From Pseudomonas oryzicola (lineage in GTDB: Bacteria; Pseudomonadota; Gammaproteobacteria; Pseudomonadales; Pseudomonadaceae): a DNA stretch of 64,000 nucleotides. The stretch covers positions 3,125,001 through 3,189,000 of the forward strand of contig NZ_JABWRZ020000001.1 in NCBI RefSeq assembly GCF_014269185.2, written 5' to 3'. The position numbers and the translations under genes are program-made. Below are positions 55,087 to 63,711 of this stretch, in pieces; within the stretch, counting starts at the first letter, position 1; each line of letters opens with the position of its first letter. Below the pieces are notes generated by a model. It was not told where the DNA came from, ran no database searches, and saw only the letters and a program-made list of their open reading frames with translations.

Positions 55087-55404
55087 TTAGCCAGGCATGG
55101 CTGCCCGCGCCTGTGCGGCGGCGCCCTGGAATACCTGGCGTACGTCCTCGGCCTTGACCTTGCTGACCGACCTCGCGGCCAGCAGCTCGTCAACCACACG
55201 CAAGCCCTGCTCCAGGGCGGTGGCCAGTTGCTCGCTGTCGGAGGCGTCGGCGATATCACCCAGATAAGGAGCGATGAGGTACACGTAACGGTCCTGCAGC
55301 TTGAGCGCTTCCAGCGCATCGAGGGCTTTCTGGAACCGATCGGCAGCGGCAGGGCTCATGCTCAATTTATCGAAATGAATCAGGCTCACACGGTCAGTGG
55401 CCAT
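55087..55404 (-). CDS. Hypothetical 105-aa protein
   Basis: A mostly helical cytoplasmic protein (RVSLIHFDKLSMSPAAADRF, then amphipathic helices with DALEALKLQDRYVYLIAPYLGDIADASD). No motif or family is recognised. A short start context follows GAAACGGAGATTC, giving a reasonable ribosome site before the ATG. It lies 8 bases upstream of the DUF1289 gene on the same strand, so the two are probably cotranscribed. Confidence 0.7.
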   Translation of the reverse strand: MATDRVSLIHFDKLSMSPAAADRFQKALDALEALKLQDRYVYLIAPYLGDIADASDSEQLATALEQGLRVVDELLAARSVSKVKAEDVRQVFQGAAAQARAAMPG

Positions 55405-55717
55405 GTTGACGAATCTCCGTTTCCTGTTACGGCCAGGCCCACGCAGCAGCGCTTCTACGGTGCTCGGATGGGCGGGCCCGGTTGATGCCCTTCAGGGTAC
55501 CAGAACGCGAAGCAGAAAGGGCCATCACCCCCAGAACTAAAAGTATTTGCCAAGTCGCGTAATGGACGCCCTACGGCGCTATCGGGACAGGCGCTGGCAT
55601 TTCCTGCGCAGGATAATCGCGTCAGCAGTTTCCCGCCGAGGCAGTGCGCGAGCCCGGCAGCCCACACGACAACAAGCCTGCGCCAGCAGGTAAGGCAGAA
55701 AAAGGGCCCTGAAATTC
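55405..55717. other. Intergenic region between the hypothetical gene and the BCCT transporter
   Basis: This 313-bp divergent region has no credible gene or clear palindromic operator. A short GC-rich inverted repeat occurs near 55670-55690. The BCCT ribosome site is AAAAAGGG at about 55699. Nothing else is recognisable. Confidence 0.4.
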
Positions 55718-57466
55718 ATGGCAAAGGAACACATTACCGAAACGCTCGACCTTGGCGTGACAGACCCCTCGAAAACCGCGGAAGCACGCCAGGACCGGCA
55801 CTTCGAGGGCAAGCTCGACTGGATCGTCTTTGGCTTCACCAGCCTCCTGGCAATCGCTTTCGTCCTCTGGGGTTTCCTCAACCAGGCCAGCCTCGCCAGC
55901 AACGCCTCCAGCGCGCAGTCCTGGGTCATTCTCAACTTCGGCTGGTTCTTCGTGCTGACCTCCACCCTGTTCGTGGTATTCGTGCTGTGGCTGGCCGCCA
56001 GCCGCTACGGCCGGGTGCCGCTGGGGCGGGATGGCGAACAGCCCGAATTCCGTACGGTGTCCTGGGTGGCGATGATGTTCAGTGCCGGCATGGGCATCGG
56101 CCTGATGTTCTTCGGCGTTGCCGAACCCCTTTCGCACTATGTGTCACCACCGCCAGGGTCAGCCGCTGGGCAGACCAGCGAAGCGATGCAAGTGGCCATG
56201 GCCACCACGCTGTTCCACTGGACCCTGCACCCTTGGGCGATGTACGCCATCGTCGGCCTGGTGATTGCCTACGGCACCTTCCGCCGGGGCCGCTCGCAGC
56301 TGATTTCCGCCGCCTTCAGGCCTTTGATCGGCAAACATGCCAACGGCCCGCTGGGCCGCATGATCGACATGATGGCGATCTTTGCCACGCTGTTCGGTTC
56401 GGCCGCATCGCTCGGCCTGGGCGCCCTGCAGATTGCCGGCGGCCTGGAATACAACGGCTGGATCGACAACCCCGGCAAGCTGTTCTACATCTCGGTCATC
56501 ACCTTGCTGACCATCGCCTTCGTCACCTCGGCGGTGTCCGGCATCGGCAAGGGTATCCAGTGGCTGTCCAACACCAACATGGTGCTGGCCCTGGTACTGG
56601 CGGCATTCGTGTTCATGGTGGGCCCGACCCTGCTGATGCTCAACCTGCTGCCGACCTCGATCGGCATCTACATCAAGATGCTCCCGGAAATGATGGCCCG
56701 CACCAATGCCAGCGGCGGCGAGCAGATGAACAGCTGGCTGGCCGGCTGGACCGTGTTCTACTGGGCCTGGTGGATCTCCTGGACGCCATTCGTGGGGATG
56801 TTCATCGCCCGCATCAGCCGTGGCCGTACCATCCGCCAGTTCGTCACCGGCGTATTGCTGGTACCGAGCCTGGTCAGCCTGGTGTGGTTCACCATCTTCG
56901 GCGGCGCGAGCATCGAGGCCCTGCGCGAAGGCGCCTTCCAGCTGGCCAATGGCGCAGTCAACAGTAACCATGCGCTGTACCAGTTGCTGGACAGCTACCC
57001 GCTGGCATCGGCGACATCGGTGCTGGTAATGATCCTGGTGGGCATCTTCTTCGTTTCGGGTGCCGACGCCGCCTCGCTGGTCATGGGCACACTGTCGGAG
57101 CACGGCACCACCACGCCATCGCGCCGCACGGTGATCTTCTGGGGCGCGCTGACCGGTACGGTGGCGGCGATCATGCTGGCCATCGGCGACCCACGCGACC
57201 CCGGCGAGGCGCTCACCGGGCTGCAGAACCTGACCATCGTCGTGGCGCTGCCGTTCGTGGTGGTGATGGTGCTGCTGTGCCTGGCGCTGTACCGCGACCT
57301 GCGCAAAGACCCGATGATGCTGCGCCACCTGCGTGGCAACGAACTGATCGAAAAGGCCGTGCTGTATGGTGCGGTCAAGCATGGCGAAGAGTTCTACATC
57401 GTGGTGCAGGAGAAGAAGACATCCAGCAAGGCCACGCCAGCGGCAAGCGAAGTGTCCGAAACCTGA
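55718..57466 (+). CDS. BCCT family betaine/choline/carnitine transporter
   Basis: A 582-aa inner-membrane transporter with about twelve helices. The Gly-rich TM5 substrate-path motif AGMGIGLMFFGVAEPLSHY and the TM8 region WTVFYWAWWISWTPFVGMFIARISRGRTIRQFV are diagnostic for BCCT. The long hydrophilic N-terminus and C-terminal tail (MLRHLRGNELIEKA..., about 40 residues) are usual for osmoregulated members. It probably takes up choline, betaine or a related compound using a sodium or proton gradient; the exact ligand cannot be decided. Confidence 0.93.
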   Translation: MAKEHITETLDLGVTDPSKTAEARQDRHFEGKLDWIVFGFTSLLAIAFVLWGFLNQASLASNASSAQSWVILNFGWFFVLTSTLFVVFVLWLAASRYGRVPLGRDGEQPEFRTVSWVAMMFSAGMGIGLMFFGVAEPLSHYVSPPPGSAAGQTSEAMQVAMATTLFHWTLHPWAMYAIVGLVIAYGTFRRGRSQLISAAFRPLIGKHANGPLGRMIDMMAIFATLFGSAASLGLGALQIAGGLEYNGWIDNPGKLFYISVITLLTIAFVTSAVSGIGKGIQWLSNTNMVLALVLAAFVFMVGPTLLMLNLLPTSIGIYIKMLPEMMARTNASGGEQMNSWLAGWTVFYWAWWISWTPFVGMFIARISRGRTIRQFVTGVLLVPSLVSLVWFTIFGGASIEALREGAFQLANGAVNSNHALYQLLDSYPLASATSVLVMILVGIFFVSGADAASLVMGTLSEHGTTTPSRRTVIFWGALTGTVAAIMLAIGDPRDPGEALTGLQNLTIVVALPFVVVMVLLCLALYRDLRKDPMMLRHLRGNELIEKAVLYGAVKHGEEFYIVVQEKKTSSKATPAASEVSET

Positions 57467-57484
57467 CGCGGCCTGCGTAGGGAC

Positions 57485-57565
57485 AGGTAGCCGCGAATCA
57501 TCCAGCCTCTGGCACCGGCTTCGCCGGTGTTCGCGGCTGGACGCGCGCCACGCGCGCGGCTACCT
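57485..57565. terminator. Nested inverted repeats between convergent genes
   Basis: Three inverted repeats are nested: 57485-57495 with 57555-57565 (11 bp), 57501-57507 with 57535-57541 (7 bp), and 57513-57519 with 57523-57529 (7 bp, TTC loop). Together they fold almost the whole 110-bp space between the BCCT and VOC genes into one long structure, which can stop transcription from both sides. Confidence 0.7.
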
Positions 57566-57576
57566 AACCCCTCGGC

Positions 57577-58056
57577 TCAGCCCTTCAGGGCGGCCTCGAT
57601 CTTGGCCACATCGATCTTGCCCATCTGCATCATGGCCTCGAACGCGCGCTTGGCCGCCGCGCGATCCGGGTGGCCGATGGCTTCGATCAGGACGCGTGGG
57701 GTGATCTGCCAGGAAATCCCCCAGCGGTCCTTGCACCAGCCGCAGACGCTGGCCTCGCCACCATTATCGACAATGGCATTCCAATAGCGGTCGGTCTCGG
57801 CCTGGTCCTCGGTACTGACCTGAAACGAAAACGCCTCGCAATGGCTGAAGGCCTTGCCGCCATTGAGCCCCACGCAAGGTATGCCCATGACGGTGAATTC
57901 GACAGTGATCACATCGTCCTGCTTGCCCGACGGGTAGTCGCTTGGTGCCTTGTGCACCGCCGTCACCCGGGTATCGGGGAAGACGCTGGCGTAGAAGGTC
58001 GCCGCCGCCTCGGCATCGTTGTCGTACCAGAGGCAAATGGTGTTCTTGGCAGTCAT
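57577..58056 (-). CDS. VOC/PhnB-type glyoxalase-fold protein
   Basis: A 159-aa protein beginning TICLWYDNDAEAAATFYASVFPDTRV and containing GLNGGKAFSHCEAFSFQV, DRYWNAIVDNGGEASVCGWCKDRWGISWQITP and AFEAMMQMGKIDVAKIEAA. This is the conserved pattern of the 3-demethylubiquinone-methyltransferase/PhnB group of the vicinal-oxygen-chelate superfamily. Enzymatic activity is unproven in this group. The start at 58056 has a GGAGC ribosome site and gives family length. Confidence 0.88.
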   Translation of the reverse strand: MTAKNTICLWYDNDAEAAATFYASVFPDTRVTAVHKAPSDYPSGKQDDVITVEFTVMGIPCVGLNGGKAFSHCEAFSFQVSTEDQAETDRYWNAIVDNGGEASVCGWCKDRWGISWQITPRVLIEAIGHPDRAAAKRAFEAMMQMGKIDVAKIEAALKG

Positions 58057-58281
58057 GGTCTTGCTCCATGAAAGAGGTGAAAACTGGAGTCTAGCGCGCC
58101 GCATCAAACACCGGCGCGAGCCCGGCCAAGTGGCTGCTTCTGCAATATTCTGCAGACATTTCCGACGTCAGGTGGTGAACCTGCCGATAAAAAAACGGTC
58201 TTTCGCTGGCGGTCAACTCACCGACCGGTTCATCGGCCCAGTCACCGGGCCTACCTTTGTCCTGTTTCAGCGAAGACCAAC

Positions 58282-58932
58282 ATGCCCGATTCCCGCCCGA
58301 CTGCTTCCGCCCTCTCTGCCCTGCGCAGCGGCCTGATTGCCACCCTTGTTGCCCTTGCCGCACCGGTGCACGCCGAAGAGCCCACCAGCGATGCACGCTG
58401 GGTCAGCGACAGCCTGAGCACCTATGTGCGCAGCGGCCCGACCGACGGCCACCGCATCGTCGGTACTCTCAAGTCCGGGCAGAAACTGACCCTGATCGGC
58501 ACCCAGGGTAATTACAGCCAGGTGCGTGGCCAGAATGGCGATGTGGTGTGGATTCTCAGCAGCGACCTGCAGGCGGTGCCGGGCCAGGGTGAGCGCCTGC
58601 CGCAGCTCGACGCCCAGGTCGCGGACCTGACCGGGCAGCTGAACACCATCGACGACAGCTGGAAGAACCGCGTTCAGGGCATGCAGGAGACGCTCGATTC
58701 GCGGAAAAAGCTCATCGACGAACTGCAGGCGCGCAACCAGGCATTGAACGAACAGCTCGACCAGAGCCAGTCGGACCTGCGCGATACCAAGGCCCGCCTG
58801 GGTGACGAGAACAAGCAGGTGATGATGCGCTACATGGTGTATGGCGGCAGCATTGCCGGCGCGGGCCTGCTGGCAGGGTTGATCCTGCCGTCACTGACCC
58901 GCGGGCGCAAGAAGAACGATCGCTGGTTCTGA
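58282..58932 (+). CDS. Membrane-anchored SH3 domain protein (YgiM/TIGR04211 family)
   Basis: A 216-aa protein with a signal peptide ending near residue 31 (APVHA-EEP), a bacterial SH3-like domain at about 36-98 (WVSDSLSTYVRSGPTDGHRIVGTLKSGQ), a coiled coil at about 102-180 and a C-terminal helix at about 187-203 followed by basic residues. This is the layout of YgiM/TIGR04211 proteins: a periplasmic SH3 head tethered to the inner membrane. The biochemical role is unknown. Its stop codon directly abuts the stop of the convergent LysR gene. Confidence 0.9.
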   Translation: MPDSRPTASALSALRSGLIATLVALAAPVHAEEPTSDARWVSDSLSTYVRSGPTDGHRIVGTLKSGQKLTLIGTQGNYSQVRGQNGDVVWILSSDLQAVPGQGERLPQLDAQVADLTGQLNTIDDSWKNRVQGMQETLDSRKKLIDELQARNQALNEQLDQSQSDLRDTKARLGDENKQVMMRYMVYGGSIAGAGLLAGLILPSLTRGRKKNDRWF

Positions 58933-59853
58933 TCAGCCGGGCGGCGAGCTGGCTTCGGCGAACAGGAAGTCGATGAACACCCGCACCCGCAACGGCATAT
59001 GCCGAGCCTGCGGGTAGAGCAGCATGAACGGCCTTGACGTCCCGCCATACTCACCCAGTACCTCCACCAGCTCGCCACTGGCCAGGGCGTCCGCCACGGT
59101 AAACCGGTAAGCCTGCATCAGGCCGCCGCCATGACGCACCAGCGTGGCGGTGGCGAGGAAGTCGCCCTGGCAAGTGAACGCCCCCTGGGTGTCGACCTCT
59201 ACCTGTACTCCACCCTGGCGAAAGGTCCAGGGTGGGCGACGGCCAGTGCTGGGCATCTCGAACTGGATACAGTCATGCTGCAGCAGGTCCTGCGGGGTTT
59301 GCGGGGTGCCGGCACGGGCCAGGTAACCCGGCGTGCCTACCACCACCAGTTCGGCATCCTCCAGACGCCGCGCCACCAGGCGCGAATCGCTCGGCTCGCG
59401 GCCACGAATCGCCAGGTCGAACGGTTCCTCGGCAAAGTCGACATTGCGGTTGCTGACATGTACATCCACCTGCACGCTCGGGTAGCGCTGGCGGAACCGC
59501 GGCAGCAGCGGCAACAAGCGGTGGTGCGCATAAGGCGTGGGCACGCTGATGCGCAAACGGCCGCTCGGCTCGACCTGCCCGCCCGTGACCTGGCGCTCGG
59601 CCTCGACCAACTGCCCCAGCGCCTGCCGACATTGCTGGTAATAGGCCAGGCCCGCAGCAGACAGGCGCATCTGCCGGGTGGTGCGGACAAACAGGCGCAC
59701 CCCCAGGCGTTCCTCCAGGCGTGCCACGCTGCGGCTGACCGCCGCCGGCGTGACGCCAGCCTCGGTGGCGGCAGCGCTGAAGCTGCCCCGGTCGGCAGCC
59801 AGGCAGAACAACTCCAGGCTGCCCAGTTGCAGATCATCGAAATGGCGGCTCAT
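58933..59853 (-). CDS. LysR-type regulator divergent from the SDR gene
   Basis: A 306-aa regulator with an N-terminal winged HTH (SLELFCLAADRGSFSAAATEAGVTPAAVSRSVARLEERLG, about residues 12-52) and a C-terminal type II periplasmic-binding-like effector domain with EEPFDLAIRGREPSDSRL and MLLYPQARHMPLRVRVFIDFLF, as in the CrgA-like group. The start at 59853 gives standard length. It is divergent from the SDR gene with a palindromic operator between them, so it probably controls that gene. Confidence 0.92.
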   Translation of the reverse strand: MSRHFDDLQLGSLELFCLAADRGSFSAAATEAGVTPAAVSRSVARLEERLGVRLFVRTTRQMRLSAAGLAYYQQCRQALGQLVEAERQVTGGQVEPSGRLRISVPTPYAHHRLLPLLPRFRQRYPSVQVDVHVSNRNVDFAEEPFDLAIRGREPSDSRLVARRLEDAELVVVGTPGYLARAGTPQTPQDLLQHDCIQFEMPSTGRRPPWTFRQGGVQVEVDTQGAFTCQGDFLATATLVRHGGGLMQAYRFTVADALASGELVEVLGEYGGTSRPFMLLYPQARHMPLRVRVFIDFLFAEASSPPG

Positions 59854-59870
59854 AGCGGCTCGATCAATTA

Positions 59871-59896
59871 CATGGTGTATCGATTGAAATACCATG
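59871..59896. promoter_or_regulatory. LysR-type operator between regulator and SDR gene
   Basis: CATGGTGTAT-N6-AAATACCATG is a 10-bp inverted repeat with 8 matching positions. It is centred 31 bases upstream of the LysR start and about 94 bases from the SDR start, typical for the autoregulatory site of LysR proteins. Confidence 0.55.
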
Positions 59897-59977
59897 CGCC
59901 TCATTTTTCAAGCACGGGTAACGTCCTAGAGTGGCTCCACACCGAGCTCATGGCTCACTTCACTGGAGATCAACCAC

Positions 59978-60712
59978 ATGAACACCCCACGTACTGTCAT
60001 CATCACCGGGGCCTCCAGCGGCCTGGGTTTCGCCCTGGCCGAGGCGTTCCTCGAACGCGGCGACAACGTGGTCGGCAACGCCCGCAGCCAGGCCCGCCTG
60101 GAGCAGGCCGCCGCCCGCCTCGGCCAGCCTTCGCGCTTCATCGGCGTAGCCGGTGACATCGCCGAGCCAGGCACCACACAGCGCCTGTTCGCCCGCGCCG
60201 TGGAGGCCTTCGGCGGTGTCGACCTGCTGATCAACAATGCCGGCATCTTCATTGCCAAACCCGCCACGGAGTACAGCGAAGCGGATGTCGACGCTCTGGT
60301 CGGCACCAACCTCAAGGGGTTCTTCTACCCGGCGCAGGAAGCGGCGCGGATCATGGCCAGCCAAGGGCATGGCAAGATCATCGCCATCACCGCCTCCATC
60401 GCCCTGCAACCGGACACTCGCGTGCCAGCCCTGCTGCCGGTGCTGGTCAAGGGCGGCCTGAACCAGGCAGTGAAAGCCCTGGCGCTGGAACTGGCCGCCA
60501 GCGGCGTGCAGGTGAATGCCGTGGCGCCGGGGATCATCGACACGCCGCTGCATGGCGGCAACGTCCAGGGGATGGCCGCGCTGTCGCCCAGTGGCCGCAC
60601 CGGCGCGCCGCAGGACGTGGTGGACGCCGTGCTGTACCTGGCGGACTCACGCTTCGTCAGCGGTGTCATCCTGCCGGTGGATGGCGGTAGTACCGCTGGC
60701 ACCTGGCACTGA
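59978..60712 (+). CDS. SDR family oxidoreductase lacking the catalytic tyrosine
   Basis: A 244-aa short-chain dehydrogenase fold. The cofactor motif TGASSGLG at residues 10-17, NNAG at 86-89, structural Asn111, Ser140 in IAITASIA and Lys158 in VLVKGGLNQ are conserved. The expected YxxxK tyrosine, however, is replaced by Leu153/Pro154. The C-terminal PVDGGSTAGTWH closes the fold. It probably binds NAD(P)H, but classical dehydrogenase chemistry is doubtful. It is divergent from its LysR regulator and followed after 18 bases by a tautomerase gene, indicating a small operon. Confidence 0.88.
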   Translation: MNTPRTVIITGASSGLGFALAEAFLERGDNVVGNARSQARLEQAAARLGQPSRFIGVAGDIAEPGTTQRLFARAVEAFGGVDLLINNAGIFIAKPATEYSEADVDALVGTNLKGFFYPAQEAARIMASQGHGKIIAITASIALQPDTRVPALLPVLVKGGLNQAVKALALELAASGVQVNAVAPGIIDTPLHGGNVQGMAALSPSGRTGAPQDVVDAVLYLADSRFVSGVILPVDGGSTAGTWH

Positions 60713-60730
60713 GCGGAGGCGCGAACAGCC

Positions 60731-60937
60731 ATGCCATATGTCCATATTCGCGTGACCGATGAAGGGGTGAGCGCCGAGCACAAGCGCCAGTTGATCGAAC
60801 AGACCACGCACATGTTGCAGCAGGTGCTGGGCAAGCCGCCGGCCAGTACCTTCGTGGTGATCGAGGAAGTGCCGACCGATAACTGGGGGGTAGGTGGCGA
60901 GACGGTGACCGCGGTGCGAGCGCGAGAACGGGGGTGA
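60731..60937 (+). CDS. 4-oxalocrotonate tautomerase family protein
   Basis: A 68-aa protein. The catalytic Pro follows the initiator Met (MPYVHIRVTDEG), as required for tautomerases. The C-terminal PTDNWGVGGETVTAVRARE corresponds to the HFGIGG segment of 4-OT. The arginines Arg11 and Arg39 of 4-OT are not conserved (Gly and Phe), so the substrate differs from the classical dienol. It forms a two-gene operon with the SDR. Confidence 0.88.
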   Translation: MPYVHIRVTDEGVSAEHKRQLIEQTTHMLQQVLGKPPASTFVVIEEVPTDNWGVGGETVTAVRARERG

Positions 60938-60961
60938 AACCTGGGGGCCGCTGTGCAGCCC

Positions 60962-61843
60962 CTACTGCCGAAGCCGCGCCAATGCCTGCAGCACATACCC
61001 CGTGGCCCGCTCCACCTGCTCTTGGCGGCAGGCGATACCCAGTTGCCGCCACAGCCCCGGGCGCAGCGGCCGGCGGACGATGCGCCGGTCCAGCTCGGCC
61101 GCCTCGCCTTCCTGCGGCAGCAACGTTGCCCCGTACCCGGCCCCGACCAGGCTCTTGATCGCATCGTTGTAGTTAAGCTCGATGCGTGCTTGGGGGTACA
61201 AACCAGCCGCCGCGAACCAGTCGTTGGTCACCCGCGACAGCTGGGTACTGCTGTCGTTGAGGATCAATGCCCGCTGCGCCAGCCAGGCCGGCGTGACCCT
61301 GGCCGGTGGCTGCCAGTCGGCCGGCACGTAAGCCAGGATCGGGTCACGCCGCCAGGGGGTAACTTCAAGCCCTTTGCCAGCCACCTGCGGCAAGGCGACC
61401 AGGCCGATATCCAGGGTGCCCTCGCGCAAACCTGCCAGCGATGCCTGGGATGTCAGCACCTGCACCTGCACGTCGATCCCCGGGTGCACGGCACGCAAAT
61501 GCTCCAGCGCCTGCGGCAGCAGGTGGGCGATGGCACCGGTCGAGGCGCCCAGGCGCACCCTCCCGGTCAGCCCCTCGACCTGACGGCGCACTTCGTCCAG
61601 CGCCAGGTCGGCATCGGCCAGCAGGCGACGGGCACGAAGCAGCAGGGTTTCGCCGATGGCCGTGGGCCGCACCTGACTGCGGGCACGGGTGAGCAACGGG
61701 GCGCCGATGCGCGCCTCCAGCTCGGCCACGTGCAGGCTGATGGTCGGCGGCGCCAGGTTGAGCTGGCGGGCGGCCTCGGCAAACGAGCCCAGGTCGGCGA
61801 TCACCACCAGCGTGCGCAGGCGGTCGAGGCTGATTTCACGCAT
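60962..61843 (-). CDS. LysR-type regulator divergent from argC
   Basis: A 293-aa regulator with an N-terminal HTH ([39 protein letters not shown]) and an effector domain containing [21 protein letters not shown] and [18 protein letters not shown]. It converges on the tautomerase gene and diverges from argC across a 112-bp AT-rich spacer with an inverted repeat. It is inferred to control argC and/or itself. Confidence 0.92.
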   Translation of the reverse strand: MREISLDRLRTLVVIADLGSFAEAARQLNLAPPTISLHVAELEARIGAPLLTRARSQVRPTAIGETLLLRARRLLADADLALDEVRRQVEGLTGRVRLGASTGAIAHLLPQALEHLRAVHPGIDVQVQVLTSQASLAGLREGTLDIGLVALPQVAGKGLEVTPWRRDPILAYVPADWQPPARVTPAWLAQRALILNDSSTQLSRVTNDWFAAAGLYPQARIELNYNDAIKSLVGAGYGATLLPQEGEAAELDRRIVRRPLRPGLWRQLGIACRQEQVERATGYVLQALARLRQ

Positions 61844-61864
61844 ATCAAGGGCCGTCTTGTTCAG

Positions 61865-61898
61865 TAAATCTGAAGATTACCGTCATGATATTCAAATT
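61865..61898. promoter_or_regulatory. Candidate LysR operator between regulator and argC
   Basis: AAATCTGAA and TTCAAATTT form a 9-bp inverted repeat with 8 matching positions and a 16-base spacer. It is the only AT-rich palindrome in the spacer and is centred 38 bases upstream of the LysR start. Confidence 0.45.
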
Positions 61899-61955
61899 TC
61901 CTTTACCAACACCACAGGCGAGCATAGGCCATCCTTTCCCGAGCGGACGCTGACC

Positions 61956-62897
61956 ATGCACACCCCTGTTGTCTTCATCGACGGTGACCAAGGCACCACC
62001 GGCCTGCAGATCCATGCGCGCCTGCAAGGCCGCCGCGACCTGAACCTGCTGACCTTGCCGGATGCCGAACGCAAAGACCCGCAACGCCGCCGCGAGGCAA
62101 TCAACAGCGCCGACATCGCCCTGCTGTGCTTGCCTGACGACGCCGCGCGCGAAGCGGTGGCGACGATCGAAAATCCGCAGGTGCGGGTGATCGATGCAAG
62201 CTCTGCGCACCGCACGGCCCCGGGTTGGGTCTATGGCCTGCCGGAACTCGACGAGCAGCAAGCCGAACGCATTGCCCACAGCAAGCGCGTCAGCAACCCC
62301 GGCTGCTACCCCACCGGGGCCATCGCCCTGCTGCGGCCACTGGTCAAGGCTGGCCTGCTGCCAGCGGACTACCCGTTGAACATCCACGCCATCTCTGGTT
62401 ATTCCGGTGGTGGCCGCGCGGCAGTCGAACGGCATGAACAGCCCGGTGCCGACAAGGCCCCGACCTTGCAGCTGTATGGCCTGGAGCTGACACACAAACA
62501 TGTACCGGAAATCCAGCAGCACGCCGGGCTGTCGGCACGGCCGATGTTCATGCCCGGTTACGCGGCCTACCGCCAGGGCATCGTGCTGAGCATCCCGCTG
62601 CAGTTGCGCCTGCTGCCCGGCCAGGTCAGCGCGGCGCAGTTGCAGGCTTGCCTGGAGCAGCATTACCAAGGGGCCCGCCACGTCCAGGTCATGCCTTTGC
62701 ATCAGCACGGTGCAGCGCCCAACCTGGACCCGGAGGCCTTGAACGACAGCAACGACCTGCGCCTGGCACTGTTCGCCAACCCCGAACATGGCCAGGTATT
62801 GTTGACCGCCGTGTTCGACAACCTCGGCAAAGGTGCCTCTGGGGCGGCAGTGCAAAACCTCGACCTGATGCTCGGTGCGCTGCAGCTACAAGGCTGA
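61956..62897 (+). CDS. argC: N-acetyl-gamma-glutamyl-phosphate reductase (short type)
   Basis: A 313-aa NADPH-dependent enzyme of arginine synthesis. It reduces N-acetylglutamyl phosphate to the semialdehyde. The catalytic cysteine is Cys117 in [15 protein letters not shown]; the cofactor region [17 protein letters not shown] is at residue 8, and [16 protein letters not shown] is near 148. The length and the [13 protein letters not shown] start are those of the short (type 2) ArgC. The start at 61956 was chosen because the frame to 61689 runs through the LysR gene. No other arg gene adjoins, so this is probably a second argC copy of the genome. Confidence 0.93.
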   Translation: MHTPVVFIDGDQGTTGLQIHARLQGRRDLNLLTLPDAERKDPQRRREAINSADIALLCLPDDAAREAVATIENPQVRVIDASSAHRTAPGWVYGLPELDEQQAERIAHSKRVSNPGCYPTGAIALLRPLVKAGLLPADYPLNIHAISGYSGGGRAAVERHEQPGADKAPTLQLYGLELTHKHVPEIQQHAGLSARPMFMPGYAAYRQGIVLSIPLQLRLLPGQVSAAQLQACLEQHYQGARHVQVMPLHQHGAAPNLDPEALNDSNDLRLALFANPEHGQVLLTAVFDNLGKGASGAAVQNLDLMLGALQLQG

Positions 62898-62975
62898 TGG
62901 GTAAAACCGGTTAGACTACAGGGCCCGCGCCTGCATGGCGCGAGCCGTCTATCCAACCGCCGGAGCCCGTCCCCG

Positions 62976-63662
62976 ATGTTCATCCTGAGCCGCCTCGACA
63001 GCGTGCCGCCCGAATCCTTCCAGAACCAGATACGCGAACTGGTGATCCACAATGTCGGCGAACTGAGCAGTGTGGCCATCAGCGCCGACAACCCGCTGTA
63101 TCCGCTGTACCAGTACGGCGTCGGCATGGAGGTGCACCAGTACCTGCAGGCGCTGGACGGCACCCGCGGCCTGGCTGTGGCGCTGACCCTGGCGCTGGAT
63201 GCCGAAGCACCCGACCAACTGCTGGGCTTTGCCCTGTCGCTGCCTGCCGAAGACGACGAGCAGGTGTGCGCGCTGGCGTTTCTGGCCGTGCGCCCCGGCC
63301 ATCGCCGCCAGGGCATCGCCCGCGCCCTGCTGGCCGACCTGCAGGCACGCCATGCCTGCGTCGAGCTGAATGCCTTTGCCAGCCAGGTGCCGTGGTTCGA
63401 GGCCATGGGTATGCAGGTGGTGGCCGCCAATGGCCCGCAAGTGCTGATGAGCAGCACCGGGCGTGCCAGCGGTGCGTTGATCGGGCGGCTGGACATCGCG
63501 CCGATCTACCAGACGGCCGAAGTGATGCAGATTCATACCTACCTGCTCAACCAGCAAGGTGAGGAGGCAATGGTCGAAGCGGAACAGCAGCGGGATGAGC
63601 GGCTGGATGAGTTGACCGCTCAGGCACAGGCCTGTGTGCGGCAACGCAAAACCGTGCACTGA
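62976..63662 (+). CDS. GNAT family N-acetyltransferase
   Basis: A 228-aa protein with a GNAT core. The acetyl-CoA pyrophosphate loop is RPGHRRQGIARALLADL near residue 107, and the preceding strand CALAFLAVRPG is typical. The C-terminal about 50 residues are helical and charged (NQQGEEAMVEAEQQRDERLDELTAQA). It is monocistronic and its substrate is unknown. Confidence 0.85.
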   Translation: MFILSRLDSVPPESFQNQIRELVIHNVGELSSVAISADNPLYPLYQYGVGMEVHQYLQALDGTRGLAVALTLALDAEAPDQLLGFALSLPAEDDEQVCALAFLAVRPGHRRQGIARALLADLQARHACVELNAFASQVPWFEAMGMQVVAANGPQVLMSSTGRASGALIGRLDIAPIYQTAEVMQIHTYLLNQQGEEAMVEAEQQRDERLDELTAQAQACVRQRKTVH

Positions 63663-63673
63663 TCCAAGGGCCT

Positions 63674-63695
63674 CTTTGCGGGCGTGCCCGCGAAG
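63674..63695. repeat. REP-type hairpin
   Basis: An inverted repeat (CTTTGCGGGC paired with GCCCGCGAAG, one G-T pair, 2-base tip) lies 11 bases after the GNAT stop. It carries the same core as the elements at 18603-18684 and 25179-25224 and sits between convergent genes, where it may act as a terminator. Confidence 0.65.
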
Positions 63696-63711
63696 AAGCC
63701 TCATTGGCCTT

